From CAYSPG01 sp964432885 (GTDB taxonomy: Bacteria > Bacteroidota > Bacteroidia > AKYH767-A > OLB10): DNA of 64,000 nucleotides. The stretch covers positions 1 to 64,000 of the forward strand of contig CAYSPG010000008.1 in the NCBI GenBank assembly GCA_964432885.1, in the 5' to 3' direction. Both the position numbers and the translations under genes were made by a program. This document shows positions 54,279 through 63,060 of the stretch, in pieces. Under the pieces are notes generated by a model. The model saw only the letters and a program-made list of their open reading frames with translations. It searched no databases and had not been told where the DNA came from. The first letter of the stretch is position 1; each line of letters opens with the position of its first letter.

Positions 54279-54583
54279 AAGTATTTCTTTCTCCTCTTGC
54301 GTTTTCTCAACTTGTCTCTACTTTGGAATACACTAATGAAAACTGGGGCAAACAAGCTGCCAAAAACTTTGCAGATAAATTTATTGCTTGTACAAATATT
54401 ATTAGCGAACAACCGCAATCGTTTCCTGTTTCCAATAAAAAGAAAAAACTGCATCGCTGTGTTGTAACAGGGCAAACAACTTTTTATTACAGGCTAAAGG
54501 AAAATAAAATAGAAATTGCTTTTCTGTTTGACAACCGGCTATCACCAACCAAGTTGAAAAACTTTATAAAGATTGTAGATTAA
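54269..54583 (+). CDS. RelE/ParE-family toxin
   Basis: A 104-residue toxin of the RelE/ParE superfamily: N-terminal beta strand VFLSPLAFSQL, helices with QAAKNFADKFIACTNIIS, then PQSFPVSNKKKKLHRCVV, YYRLKENKIEIAFLFDNRLSP. The family includes mRNA interferases and gyrase inhibitors; which one cannot be read here. Overlaps the antitoxin by 10 bp. The pair interrupts the usual sufT-DUF2480 neighbourhood and is probably horizontally acquired. Confidence 0.85.
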   Translation: MALKVFLSPLAFSQLVSTLEYTNENWGKQAAKNFADKFIACTNIISEQPQSFPVSNKKKKLHRCVVTGQTTFYYRLKENKIEIAFLFDNRLSPTKLKNFIKIVD

Positions 54584-54584
54584 C

Positions 54585-55085
54585 ATGGAAGAAATCATAA
54601 ACAAAGTTTCACAAAGCGGCTTAATACAATTCGACATTGAGGAATTGTATCAACCCGGTGAGCGCGTTTTGCTTGATATTAAGAATTGGTTGTTTGAAGA
54701 AATGATTTTAAAAGAAAAAGATTTTCGAGAACACTTAAAAAACCATGACTGGAATCAATACCAAAATAAATACGTTGCCATTTTTTGTACTACCGATGCC
54801 ATAATCCCCACATGGGCCTATATGTTAATTGCATCAAAACTTTCTGGTGTGGCAAAAAAAACAGTCTTCGGAAATTTAGAAAAGTTAGAAGAAGAACTTT
54901 TTTCAGAATCAATTTCAAAACTTAATCTCGAAGCTTTTAAAGACCAGCGCGTTGTTGTTAAAGGCTGTTCTAATATTCACGTTCCCGTTCAGTCGTATGT
55001 GCAGCTCACAACATTGCTTACTCCAATTGTTAAAAGTATAATGTTTGGTGAGCCTTGCAGCACAGTTCCGGTTTATAAGAAATAA
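54585..55085 (+). CDS. DUF2480 family protein
   Basis: A 166-residue cytoplasmic protein of a Bacteroidota-specific family. The NKVSQSGLIQFDIEELYQPG start, LILKEKDFR-type segment, TDAIIPTWAYMLIASKL and the C-terminal GEPCSTVPVYK are family hallmarks. It usually sits by the SUF genes, which suggests a role in Fe-S metabolism, but none is proven. It starts one base after the toxin stop. Confidence 0.88.
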   Translation: MEEIINKVSQSGLIQFDIEELYQPGERVLLDIKNWLFEEMILKEKDFREHLKNHDWNQYQNKYVAIFCTTDAIIPTWAYMLIASKLSGVAKKTVFGNLEKLEEELFSESISKLNLEAFKDQRVVVKGCSNIHVPVQSYVQLTTLLTPIVKSIMFGEPCSTVPVYKK

Positions 55086-55086
55086 A

Positions 55087-55270
55087 CCTATCAACTAATT
55101 ACGAATCTGTTACGAATATTCAAATCTGCGAGCATAGAATTTTTTCATTGTTAAATTGCTAAATTATTGTTTAAATTATTTTCTTATTAAAAACCATAAT
55201 AATGAATCAATTTAACACTGTATCAATTCAACCATTCGTAAATTCGAAAACATTCGTTATTCGTACCCGT
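55087..55270. repeat. ACGAAT-type words flanking the DUF2480-S46 gap
   Basis: Two tacgaat or ttacgaat words at about 55100-55117 and reversed attcgt words at about 55236-55265 lie at both ends of an AT-rich gap. Similar to other spacers in the window. Confidence 0.5.
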
Positions 55271-55349
55271 TAATTAACAAGCCTTTAACTACCTCAACAT
55301 TATTTTTTCTGATATTCGCCCCTCGTAAAATTTATAAATCAAATAAAAA

Positions 55350-57500
55350 ATGTTAAAACGAATTTTATCTCTCGCAATTGCATGTGCATTTGCAATTCAG
55401 GTTAAAGCCGATGAAGGCATGTGGTTACTATCCACGTTAAAAAAATTAAACGAAGCCGAAATGCAACAAATGGGTTGCAAGCTAACAGCCGAAGAGATCT
55501 ACAATGTAAATCATTCATCCATGAAGGATGCTATTGTACACTTTGGTGGATTTTGTACCGGTGAAATTGTTTCGGCTGAAGGTTTGATTTTAACCAACCA
55601 TCACTGTGGGCTTGATGCCGTACAAGGATTAAGTACTGTTGAAAATGATATTATGACCAATGGTTTTTGGGCAACTTCAAAAGCAATGGAAAAGCCAGCA
55701 CCCGGGTTGTTTGTGAAATTTTTGGTTAGGATGGAAGACGTTAGCGAAAGAGTAAAAAAAGAAACGGAAGGAATAAATGATGAAGCTGAGCTGCAAAAAA
55801 AACTTCCTGGAATTTTTGCAAAAATTACCGGTGAAGCCAAGGAGGGTAATAACTACACGGCCGATGTAAAAGCAATGTATGGTGGCAATGAGTATTATTT
55901 ATTTGTGTACGAAACATACAATGATGTACGCTTAGTAGGCGTACCGCCTTTTGCAATTGGCAACTTTGGTGGCGATACGGATAATTGGATTTGGCCACGT
56001 CATACAGGAGATTTTTCTATGTTTCGTGTTTACACCTCGCCTGATGGCAAGCCCGCACAATATTCAAAAGATAATGTGCCAATGAAATCAAAGTACTTTT
56101 TACCCATTAGCACCAAAGGTGTAAAAGAAGGTGATTATGCAATGACAGTTGGTTATCCCGGTCGTACAGATAGGTATGCCACCTCCTACTCTGTTAACAT
56201 GGGATTAGAAGTTACAAGCCCTGCTATTGTAAAACTGCGCGACAAAAAATTAAAAATAATGAACGATGCCATGAGCAAAAGCGATGAAGTGCGAATAAAG
56301 TATCAGGCCAAGAAAAACAACATCAGTAATTACTGGAAATATTTTATTGGTCAAATGAAACAGCTTAAACGCATGAATGTACCTGAACAAAAACGCACAC
56401 TCGAAACTCAATTTAACAATTGGGTTGCTGCAGATGCTGGGAGAAAAACCATGTATGGTGATGTTACTTCGAACCTAAAACGTGATTTGGAACAAATGAA
56501 AAAATACGCGCTGTACCGTACGTATCTTAACGAAGCTGTATTTGGTCCTGAGGTTATGCCTTATGCAAATACGTTTCAGGATTTGGAAAAAATGCTTGAT
56601 GATAAAACTACCAAACCCGAAGATTTGCAGAAAAAAACTGATGATTTGAAAAAAGACTGCGAAGAACACTTTAAAGAAAACGATGCAGCTGTTGATCAGA
56701 AAATTTTTGCGGCTATGATGGAAAGCTATTTCAACGATATTCCTAAAGAAAACCAAACGCCAGAGTTTATTGAAATGGCAAAGAAGTATGATAACAACTT
56801 TGAAGAATTTGCAGAAGCTGTTTTTAAGAAAAGCATTTTTGTAAGTAAAGAAAAAACAATGGCGTTTTTAAATTCGCCTTCATCAGGCAAGCTAAAAAAA
56901 GATATGGCTTACAAACTGGTAACTGCCATGTTTAATCATTACACAAATGTTATTCGTCCTGTAATGAAACCACTTGAGCAGAGTATTGCCAAAAGCAACC
57001 GTGCCTTTATAAAAGGTTTGCGCGAAATGAATGCTGATAAAAAATATTCGCCTGACGCTAATGGCACCATGCGATTAAGTTATGGCACAATAAAAACATA
57101 CGAAGGCATGGACGCTATTTCGTATAAACATTACACTACCATGGAAGGCATAATGCAGAAAAAAGACAATAGCAACCCTGAGTTTATTGTTCCTATGAAA
57201 TTAGAAAAATTGTATGAAGCAAAAGATTTTGGAAACTATGCCGAAAACGGTGTTTTAAAAACATGTTTCCTGACCACAAACGATATTACAGGTGGCAACA
57301 GCGGCAGCCCGGTTATTAATGGAAATGGTGAATTAATTGGGCTTGCATTTGACGGCAACTGGGAGGCAATGAGCGGTGATATAAAATACGACCCTGAATA
57401 CAAGCGTACCATTTGTGTTGACATACGTTACGTTTTGTTTTGTATTGACAAACTTGGTGGTGCTACAAACATTATTAGCGAGTTAAAAATGGTTCAATAA
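55350..57500 (+). CDS. S46 family serine peptidase (dipeptidyl-peptidase 7/11 type)
   Basis: A 716-residue secreted or periplasmic peptidase that removes dipeptides. Signal peptide residues 1-20 (ends VKADEG). The catalytic His is His85 in TNHHCG; the Ser is Ser651 in GGNSGSP. Eighteen residues after Ser651 is a Gly (LAFDGN), the position where DPP7 has Gly and DPP11 has Arg, so DPP7-like broad specificity is inferred from remembered Porphyromonas data. Length is normal. A terminator follows at once. Confidence 0.93.
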   Translation: MLKRILSLAIACAFAIQVKADEGMWLLSTLKKLNEAEMQQMGCKLTAEEIYNVNHSSMKDAIVHFGGFCTGEIVSAEGLILTNHHCGLDAVQGLSTVENDIMTNGFWATSKAMEKPAPGLFVKFLVRMEDVSERVKKETEGINDEAELQKKLPGIFAKITGEAKEGNNYTADVKAMYGGNEYYLFVYETYNDVRLVGVPPFAIGNFGGDTDNWIWPRHTGDFSMFRVYTSPDGKPAQYSKDNVPMKSKYFLPISTKGVKEGDYAMTVGYPGRTDRYATSYSVNMGLEVTSPAIVKLRDKKLKIMNDAMSKSDEVRIKYQAKKNNISNYWKYFIGQMKQLKRMNVPEQKRTLETQFNNWVAADAGRKTMYGDVTSNLKRDLEQMKKYALYRTYLNEAVFGPEVMPYANTFQDLEKMLDDKTTKPEDLQKKTDDLKKDCEEHFKENDAAVDQKIFAAMMESYFNDIPKENQTPEFIEMAKKYDNNFEEFAEAVFKKSIFVSKEKTMAFLNSPSSGKLKKDMAYKLVTAMFNHYTNVIRPVMKPLEQSIAKSNRAFIKGLREMNADKKYSPDANGTMRLSYGTIKTYEGMDAISYKHYTTMEGIMQKKDNSNPEFIVPMKLEKLYEAKDFGNYAENGVLKTCFLTTNDITGGNSGSPVINGNGELIGLAFDGNWEAMSGDIKYDPEYKRTICVDIRYVLFCIDKLGGATNIISELKMVQ

Positions 57501-57521
57501 CAATTTTTGAAAACATATTAA

Positions 57522-57560
57522 AGAGGCTGTCTCTATATTAGAGGCAGCCTCTTTTTTTTG
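57522..57560 (+). terminator. Rho-independent terminator after the S46 peptidase
   Basis: Stem agaggctg (57522-57529) with cagcctct (57545-57552), plus partial extension, followed by eight T residues. Confidence 0.9.
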
Positions 57561-57635
57561 TATCATTTAAAAAAACATACTAGAAGAAAAGTGAGTTTTA
57601 CAAACAAAAAAATTCACCGCTTACAGATTTATTTG

Positions 57636-58274
57636 TTAGTCAATAAGACGATGCTCCCTTGCCCACTTCAAAAGCCCCACCACCGATTTGGTTTCTGTTT
57701 TTCTGAAAATATTTTTGCGGTGTGTTTCCACCGTGCGCTCGCTAATAAAAAGTTCTTCCGCAATTTTTGCATTGCTGTATTCTTTGGCAATAAGTTTTAC
57801 AATTTCTGTTTCGCGTGTGGTAAGTGTTGCTGCATTTTCATGTTTTGATTTGTCGGTAAGTGTGCGCATCATTTGGTCGGATACTTCGCGGCTGTAAAAA
57901 ACTCCACCGTTAAAAACGGTTTCGATGGCACTAAGCAGTTCTTCTTTGCCAGTGTTTTTTAAAATGTAACCGTTCACTCCTGCTTCAAGCATTTCGGAAA
58001 TAGCATGTTGGTCGCCAAACATACTTAGTGTAATGATTTTTATTTCAGGAAATTTTTTTCTTACCTCTTTTGTCAGCTCAACACCATTCATTTCGGGCAT
58101 GTTTATATCGGTGAGCAAAACATCGGGTTTAATTTTTTCTATTATTTCCAAAGCCTGCCTGCCATTATTGGCCACACCAATTACTTCAAATTTTTTTTCG
58201 CCTTTTAATAACGATTTAATTCCATCAACAAGCATTTGATGGTCATCGGTTATTATTATTTTTATTTTGTTCAT
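57636..58274 (-). CDS. LuxR/NarL-type response regulator
   Basis: A 212-residue two-component regulator. Receiver domain with acidic pair Asp10-Asp11, phosphoacceptor Asp56 (LLTDINMPEMNG) and the C-terminal LuxR-type helix-turn-helix (TTRETEIVKLIAKEYSNAKI...ISERTVETHRKNI). Its ATG at 58274 is inside a 34-bp inverted repeat arm. The kinase gene lies upstream on the same strand, so the pair is cotranscribed. Confidence 0.95.
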   Translation of the reverse strand: MNKIKIIITDDHQMLVDGIKSLLKGEKKFEVIGVANNGRQALEIIEKIKPDVLLTDINMPEMNGVELTKEVRKKFPEIKIITLSMFGDQHAISEMLEAGVNGYILKNTGKEELLSAIETVFNGGVFYSREVSDQMMRTLTDKSKHENAATLTTRETEIVKLIAKEYSNAKIAEELFISERTVETHRKNIFRKTETKSVVGLLKWAREHRLID

Positions 58275-58427
58275 TAACGAAAACGAATTTTTACGAATGT
58301 ACGAATCAGGTATTCAAAATTGTTTGGATGTAAACAGAAAATAAATTAGTGGTATGGTATTTTATTTAGAATTAAATCTTATTTGGGTAAGTCATTCGTA
58401 CATTCGTAAAAATTCGTTTTCGTTAAT
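58273..58427. repeat. Perfect 34-bp inverted repeat spanning the kinase-regulator junction
   Basis: Left arm 58273-58306 and right arm 58394-58427 are exact complements (attaacgaaaacgaattttt... and its reverse complement), separated by 87 bp. The right arm includes the last base of the kinase stop codon, the left arm the first two bases of the regulator start codon. Confidence 0.97.
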
Positions 58428-60373
58428 TACACCGGTACTTCAATATTTACAATTGTTCCCCGTCCCACCTGCGAATCAAAATCAACTCGGCCATTTAAAA
58501 ATTCGATACGTGACTGAATATTTTTTAATCCAATGCCATCAAAGTCATTTATTTTATTTGTGTCAAAGCCCACACCGTTATCTTCAATCATCATACTTAT
58601 TTCTTTTTCATCACGAATCAATTGTATGCTCACGTGATTTGCTTTTGCATGTTTAATAATGTTGCTTACTATTTCCTGCAATACCCTGAATAAAATATTT
58701 TCTGTTTGTGGTTCTAATCGTTGGTCAAGCCCAATGATTTGTAATTCTGCTTTCAACAAACCGGTGGAAGAAATTCTGTCAATAAATTCTCTAACCGCCT
58801 TTGCCAATCCTGATTTAATTAGCATGTTGGGCATCATGTTGTGAGAAATAGAACGCACTTCTTTTACAGCCTCATCAATTAACTCAACAGAATTTGTCAT
58901 CACCGTTTTTTGTTCAGGAGTTGGCGATGAAAATAAATTTTGAATTTGTGACATATTCATCTTTGCTGCCGACAATAATTGCCCAACACCATCATGTAAG
59001 TCTTTACCTATACGCTGCCGCTCGCGTTCTTCTGCCTCTACAACAGACTTTGAACGAATTTCTTTCTGACGCAAAATTTCTTTATTCAAAATTTCCTTTT
59101 GCTTGAGTTTATAACGAGAATAACCAAACCAAACTACAATTAAAATTAAACCCATCAATGCAAAAAGAAAAATGCGCTCGTTGTTTTGTTTTGCTATGGT
59201 TAAATCTTTTACTTTATTTTCTTCTGAAAGTATTTTATTTTCTGCCTCTTTTTTTTCTGTTTCAAAACGGGTTTTCATTTCAGCTATTTGCTCGGTGCTT
59301 TTTTCGTTTAAAACAGAATCACTGTATTGAGCATACAACTCCATGTGTTTATGAGCATTTTTATAATCGCCCATACCATAATAAGTGTTGGCCAAAGCAA
59401 GGTTGGCAAATTTTATACTATTCTTAGCACCTATATCCTTTGCAATTTTTAAGCTACGGGAAGAAACTTCAAGGGCATCTTTAAATTTGTGTTGCTGTGC
59501 ATAAATATCACCAAGTTTGTTTAACACCACCGTTAAGCCTTCGTTGTTTTGCATTTCCTCTTGCAATAGTGCAGAGTTCTTAAAATATTTTGCTGCCGAG
59601 TCCAACTGATTTTTATCAAGCCACAAATCGCCAATGCCTGAATATGCATTGGCCTCTGCCTGTTTATTTCCCACAGGTTTTGCAAGTTGTAATGCTTGGT
59701 TAAAATAATTCATTGCAGTTGTATAATCTTTTCGCTCAGAATAAATCCTGCCTATATTAAAATTTGCATCGGGCAAATACATGGGATTATCAACACCGGA
59801 ACTTAACTGAATATATTTTTGAAAATACTCAAGTGCCTGTTCAAATTTTCCCATCTCATAAAACACTCCACCTACATTCATATACCCTTCCCCAATTGAA
59901 ACTTTATCACCATACCTTTCCTCAATTTTTACCGACTGTAAATAGTAGTCAAGGGCTTTAGGGTAATTGGCCATGTACAAATGCACATTTCCAATATTAT
60001 TTAGTACAGCGGCAACTCCTTTTTCATCATTCATGCTTTCGCGAATTTTTTGTGTTTTTAAATACTCGCTTAACGCTGAAGGATAATTTCCGGTGATGGT
60101 AAAATAAATTCCGTTGATGATATGCCCTTTAGCTTTTCCAAAATTCCAGTTTGATTCTTCAGACAGAGAAAGTCCGCTGTCTGACAACAGTTTCATTTTG
60201 TCCAAATCGCTGTTTACGTACAGCCAGCTTATATCAAAAATAATTTTGATGCGAACCGTATCGTTCTTTGAAGTATCAAAAACTTTTTGAAGACTATCTA
60301 GCACATGCTGGTCTTGCGAAAAAATATTTTGTGAAAACGCTAGAGCCGCCACAAGAAGTAAAATTCTTCTCAT
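58427..60373 (-). CDS. TPR-containing sensor histidine kinase
   Basis: About 648 residues. The start is ATG at 60373, which yields the signal peptide MRRILLLVAALAFSQNIFSQ; the longer frame from 60496 would bury it. Residues about 50-340 are TPR repeats (recurring ALEYF, AMNYF, ALDYYLQS), then a membrane segment near 405-425, a HisKA_3 domain with the phosphoacceptor His in GKDLHDGVGQLLSAAK, and HATPase_c (NIIKHAKANHV; DNGVGFD). This is the NarX/DesK-like architecture with periplasmic TPR sensing. It is followed by its LuxR-type regulator. Confidence 0.93.
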   Translation of the reverse strand: MRRILLLVAALAFSQNIFSQDQHVLDSLQKVFDTSKNDTVRIKIIFDISWLYVNSDLDKMKLLSDSGLSLSEESNWNFGKAKGHIINGIYFTITGNYPSALSEYLKTQKIRESMNDEKGVAAVLNNIGNVHLYMANYPKALDYYLQSVKIEERYGDKVSIGEGYMNVGGVFYEMGKFEQALEYFQKYIQLSSGVDNPMYLPDANFNIGRIYSERKDYTTAMNYFNQALQLAKPVGNKQAEANAYSGIGDLWLDKNQLDSAAKYFKNSALLQEEMQNNEGLTVVLNKLGDIYAQQHKFKDALEVSSRSLKIAKDIGAKNSIKFANLALANTYYGMGDYKNAHKHMELYAQYSDSVLNEKSTEQIAEMKTRFETEKKEAENKILSEENKVKDLTIAKQNNERIFLFALMGLILIVVWFGYSRYKLKQKEILNKEILRQKEIRSKSVVEAEERERQRIGKDLHDGVGQLLSAAKMNMSQIQNLFSSPTPEQKTVMTNSVELIDEAVKEVRSISHNMMPNMLIKSGLAKAVREFIDRISSTGLLKAELQIIGLDQRLEPQTENILFRVLQEIVSNIIKHAKANHVSIQLIRDEKEISMMIEDNGVGFDTNKINDFDGIGLKNIQSRIEFLNGRVDFDSQVGRGTIVNIEVPV

Positions 60374-60483
60374 AATAATATTGGTTAGAGATGTAAAAGA
60401 AATTATTTTTTCCCTTTTGACAAGAGAAACTGAAAATAAATATGAACAAAGGTCAGCCACAGATTCACTGATTAAATTATTAA

Positions 60484-60543
60484 AAGAATAAAACACTCAG
60501 ATTAAATTGCAAAATTGCTTTTAGAAAATAATCTGAGTGTTTT
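60484..60543 (-). terminator. Terminator after ctaA
   Basis: A perfect 15-bp stem, aaaacactcagatta (60490-60504) and its complement (60529-60543), directly after the ctaA stop codon. Confidence 0.8.
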
Positions 60544-61625
60544 TATTTCCCACCTTTAATCTGTAAATCCGTGGCCACCAAACTTCTTTGCAAAATAAAA
60601 ACCATCAATGCAAAACATGCAAACGCACCCAGTTGATGCACCACACCAAGCCACACAGGAACATTATACATCAAAGTAACAACACCCAGCAAAAATTGAA
60701 ATACAACAAACCAAGGCAATAGATTTATTGCCAAAAGTTTTTCTTTAGAAAGTAGTTTGCTTAACCGAGCTGCATGCAAATTCTTTGCAATATAAAACAA
60801 AATCAAAAAGCCAATTACAACAGCGTAAGCGATGTAACGGTGTATAAATTGAACAACAGATAAATTATTTGCAAGCGCGCCCGCTCCTTCGTTTTGTAAC
60901 GAATAAAAAACAGAAGACGCAATCCACTCATCACCCATTTTTGGAAATGTGTTGTATATGTGTCCAGCTTTTAAGCCTGCAACAAAAGCTCCGTACACAA
61001 TTTGTATAAATAACAACGCAAAAACAATCCATGCTATTTTGTTAATTTTTTTAAGATGTATGTCATAATATTTTTTCTCAGGATACATAACATCCAATGC
61101 TGTTTTAAAAGTAAAAGCAAATGTTAGAAATGCAGCAAGAAGATGAATTGCCAAACGAATGTGACTTACCGAAGTGCGCTCACTCAAACCGCTCTTAACC
61201 ATAAACCAACCCAGAAAACCCTGTAATCCGCCAAGCAAAAAAAGAAACAAAACTTTTTTCAGTAAGGGTTTGTCAAATTGTTTTTTGATGTAGAAAAAAA
61301 TAAAAGGAATAATAAAAACCATTCCGATTAGTCTTCCGATTAACCGGTGTAAATATTCCCAGAAATAAATTTTTTTAAAATCCTCAAGCGTGTAGTTGTA
61401 ATTTAAAAGCTGGTATTGCGGAATGTGTTTGTAGCTTTCAAATTCTTCAGTCCATTGTTGCTCGTTTAAGGGCGGAATAGTTCCGTGAATTAACTTCCAC
61501 TCGGTAATAGAAAGCCCACTGCCGGTTAAACGGGTAATGCCGCCAATAATTACCATGGTAAAAATTAAAAAGCAGCCCGACAAGAGCCAGATGATAATTC
61601 CTTTTTTATATTTTAATTCTTTCAT
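60543..61625 (-). CDS. ctaA: Heme A synthase (COX15/CtaA)
   Basis: A 360-residue membrane protein with about eight membrane segments. It oxidises heme O to heme A for aa3-type oxidases. The GGITRLTGSGLSITEW motif near the N-terminus, the WEYLHRLIGR His segment and VQFIHRYIAY are COX15 signatures; conserved His residues are present. It is 20 bp after lysC on the same strand. No other cytochrome oxidase gene is in the window. Confidence 0.93.
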   Translation of the reverse strand: MKELKYKKGIIIWLLSGCFLIFTMVIIGGITRLTGSGLSITEWKLIHGTIPPLNEQQWTEEFESYKHIPQYQLLNYNYTLEDFKKIYFWEYLHRLIGRLIGMVFIIPFIFFYIKKQFDKPLLKKVLFLFLLGGLQGFLGWFMVKSGLSERTSVSHIRLAIHLLAAFLTFAFTFKTALDVMYPEKKYYDIHLKKINKIAWIVFALLFIQIVYGAFVAGLKAGHIYNTFPKMGDEWIASSVFYSLQNEGAGALANNLSVVQFIHRYIAYAVVIGFLILFYIAKNLHAARLSKLLSKEKLLAINLLPWFVVFQFLLGVVTLMYNVPVWLGVVHQLGAFACFALMVFILQRSLVATDLQIKGGK

Positions 61626-61645
61626 TCAATCATTCAGTTCTTCAC

Positions 61646-62920
61646 TCATTTTTTTCCTTCTCTCAAAACTAATTGTGCGGTATGACGGCTACGTTGCTCA
61701 AGCAAAATTTCCTTTCCATCTACAATTTCATCAATCGTGCTTTGATAGTAATGTCTTATAGTGTACAACATCAAATTGGTATTGTATAAAACTTTAAAAT
61801 CTTTTTGCAGTTGCTCAATGAGTTGCGGAATTTTAAATTCATCATCATCAACACAAACCGAAAAACTAATGGCGGAATTTTGCATAAGATTTATTTTTAC
61901 TCCCAATGATGCAAACAAAGAAAAAATCGAAGCAAGATTTTCTTCAGCAATAAAGGAAAAATCTTTAGCTGAAATAGAAATTAAAACCTGATTGCTTTTA
62001 AAAATAAAGGAAGGTATAAGGGGCTTTGTTTGAGCATTGGTTTTAATAACGGTTCCACTTGCATCAGGATTTAAAAATGATTTAACATACAATGGAATAT
62101 TTTTATTCTCCAATGGTTTGATAGTTTTTGGGTGAATAACCGTAGCGCCATAGTAAGCTAATTCTATTGCATCATGATATCCAAGCTGCTCCAACTTTTG
62201 TGCTTCTTTATAAAACTTAGGGTCGGCATTTAATACCCCAGGTACATCTTTCCAAATACACATTTCGTCTGCGCCTAGCAAGTGCGAAAATATTGCTGCC
62301 GTATAATCAGAACCTTCGCGGCCTAATGTGGTGGTGTAGTTTTCCGAAGTACCGGCAATAAATCCTTGCGTTAAAACTATTTTATTTGAGTTGAATTGTG
62401 GTTTTACTTTTTCGTTCACCAAACTTCCGCTTGTTTCCCAGTCAATTTTTCCTTCGCGATACGTATTATCTGTACGCACACAATCGCGCGCATCAAGCCA
62501 ACTATTTTTTACCCCGTTTGCATTTAAATACGCACTTACAATTTTTGTTGAAATTAATTCGCCAATGGAAACAATTTGGTCGTAAATAAAACCATACGTG
62601 CGGCCCGATTCTTCTTCAAGCACCCAATCAACTTCCACAAAAAAATTATTTACTTCTTCGAAAACCGCATTGCCCGTATCAGGAAATAAATGACTCATAA
62701 TAGTGTAGTGATAGCGCTTTACTTCTTCAAGTGCTGTATGAGCATCACCTTTCTTGTAATAAAAATCATTAACCACTTTTTCTAACGCATTAGTGGTTTT
62801 TCCCATTGCTGAAATTACTACAAGAATTTTTTCATTGGGAAACCGCTTGAGTATTGAGGCAACATTACTAACAGAAGAAGCATCCTTAACCGATGCTCCG
62901 CCAAATTTGAACACTTTCAT
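61646..62920 (-). CDS. lysC: Aspartate kinase
   Basis: A 424-residue enzyme phosphorylating aspartate for Lys, Thr and Met synthesis. KFGGASV, LTQGFIAGTSE, TTLGREGSDYTAAIF and HPKTIKPLENKNIPLYVKSF are signature motifs. C-terminal ACT regions (VLISISAKDFSFIAEENL...) suggest feedback control. It is upstream of ctaA. Its start at 62920 is followed on the upstream side by an ACGAAT/tcccga spacer. Confidence 0.94.
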   Translation of the reverse strand: MKVFKFGGASVKDASSVSNVASILKRFPNEKILVVISAMGKTTNALEKVVNDFYYKKGDAHTALEEVKRYHYTIMSHLFPDTGNAVFEEVNNFFVEVDWVLEEESGRTYGFIYDQIVSIGELISTKIVSAYLNANGVKNSWLDARDCVRTDNTYREGKIDWETSGSLVNEKVKPQFNSNKIVLTQGFIAGTSENYTTTLGREGSDYTAAIFSHLLGADEMCIWKDVPGVLNADPKFYKEAQKLEQLGYHDAIELAYYGATVIHPKTIKPLENKNIPLYVKSFLNPDASGTVIKTNAQTKPLIPSFIFKSNQVLISISAKDFSFIAEENLASIFSLFASLGVKINLMQNSAISFSVCVDDDEFKIPQLIEQLQKDFKVLYNTNLMLYTIRHYYQSTIDEIVDGKEILLEQRSRHTAQLVLREGKK

Positions 62921-62948
62921 TTAACTACGAATTATTGAGTTCACGAAA

Positions 62949-62967
62949 TCCCGATTTTTTTTCGGGA
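62949..62967. repeat. tcccga-tcggga palindrome upstream of lysC
   Basis: tcccga (62949-62954), a seven-T loop and tcggga (62962-62967), flanked by ACGAAT/ACGAAA words. Confidence 0.6.
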
Positions 62968-63060
62968 CGAATAACTAAGAATATACAAATCAAAAAGCGG
63001 TGCAAAAATGCATGTTCGGTAAATACAAAATTGGGGAGATGAAAAATTTTATTTCAAAGT

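Noticed and set aside
57558..57848. 96-residue plus-strand ORF opposite the response regulator
   Set aside because: It is antisense to the conserved LuxR-type domain and begins in the terminator region.
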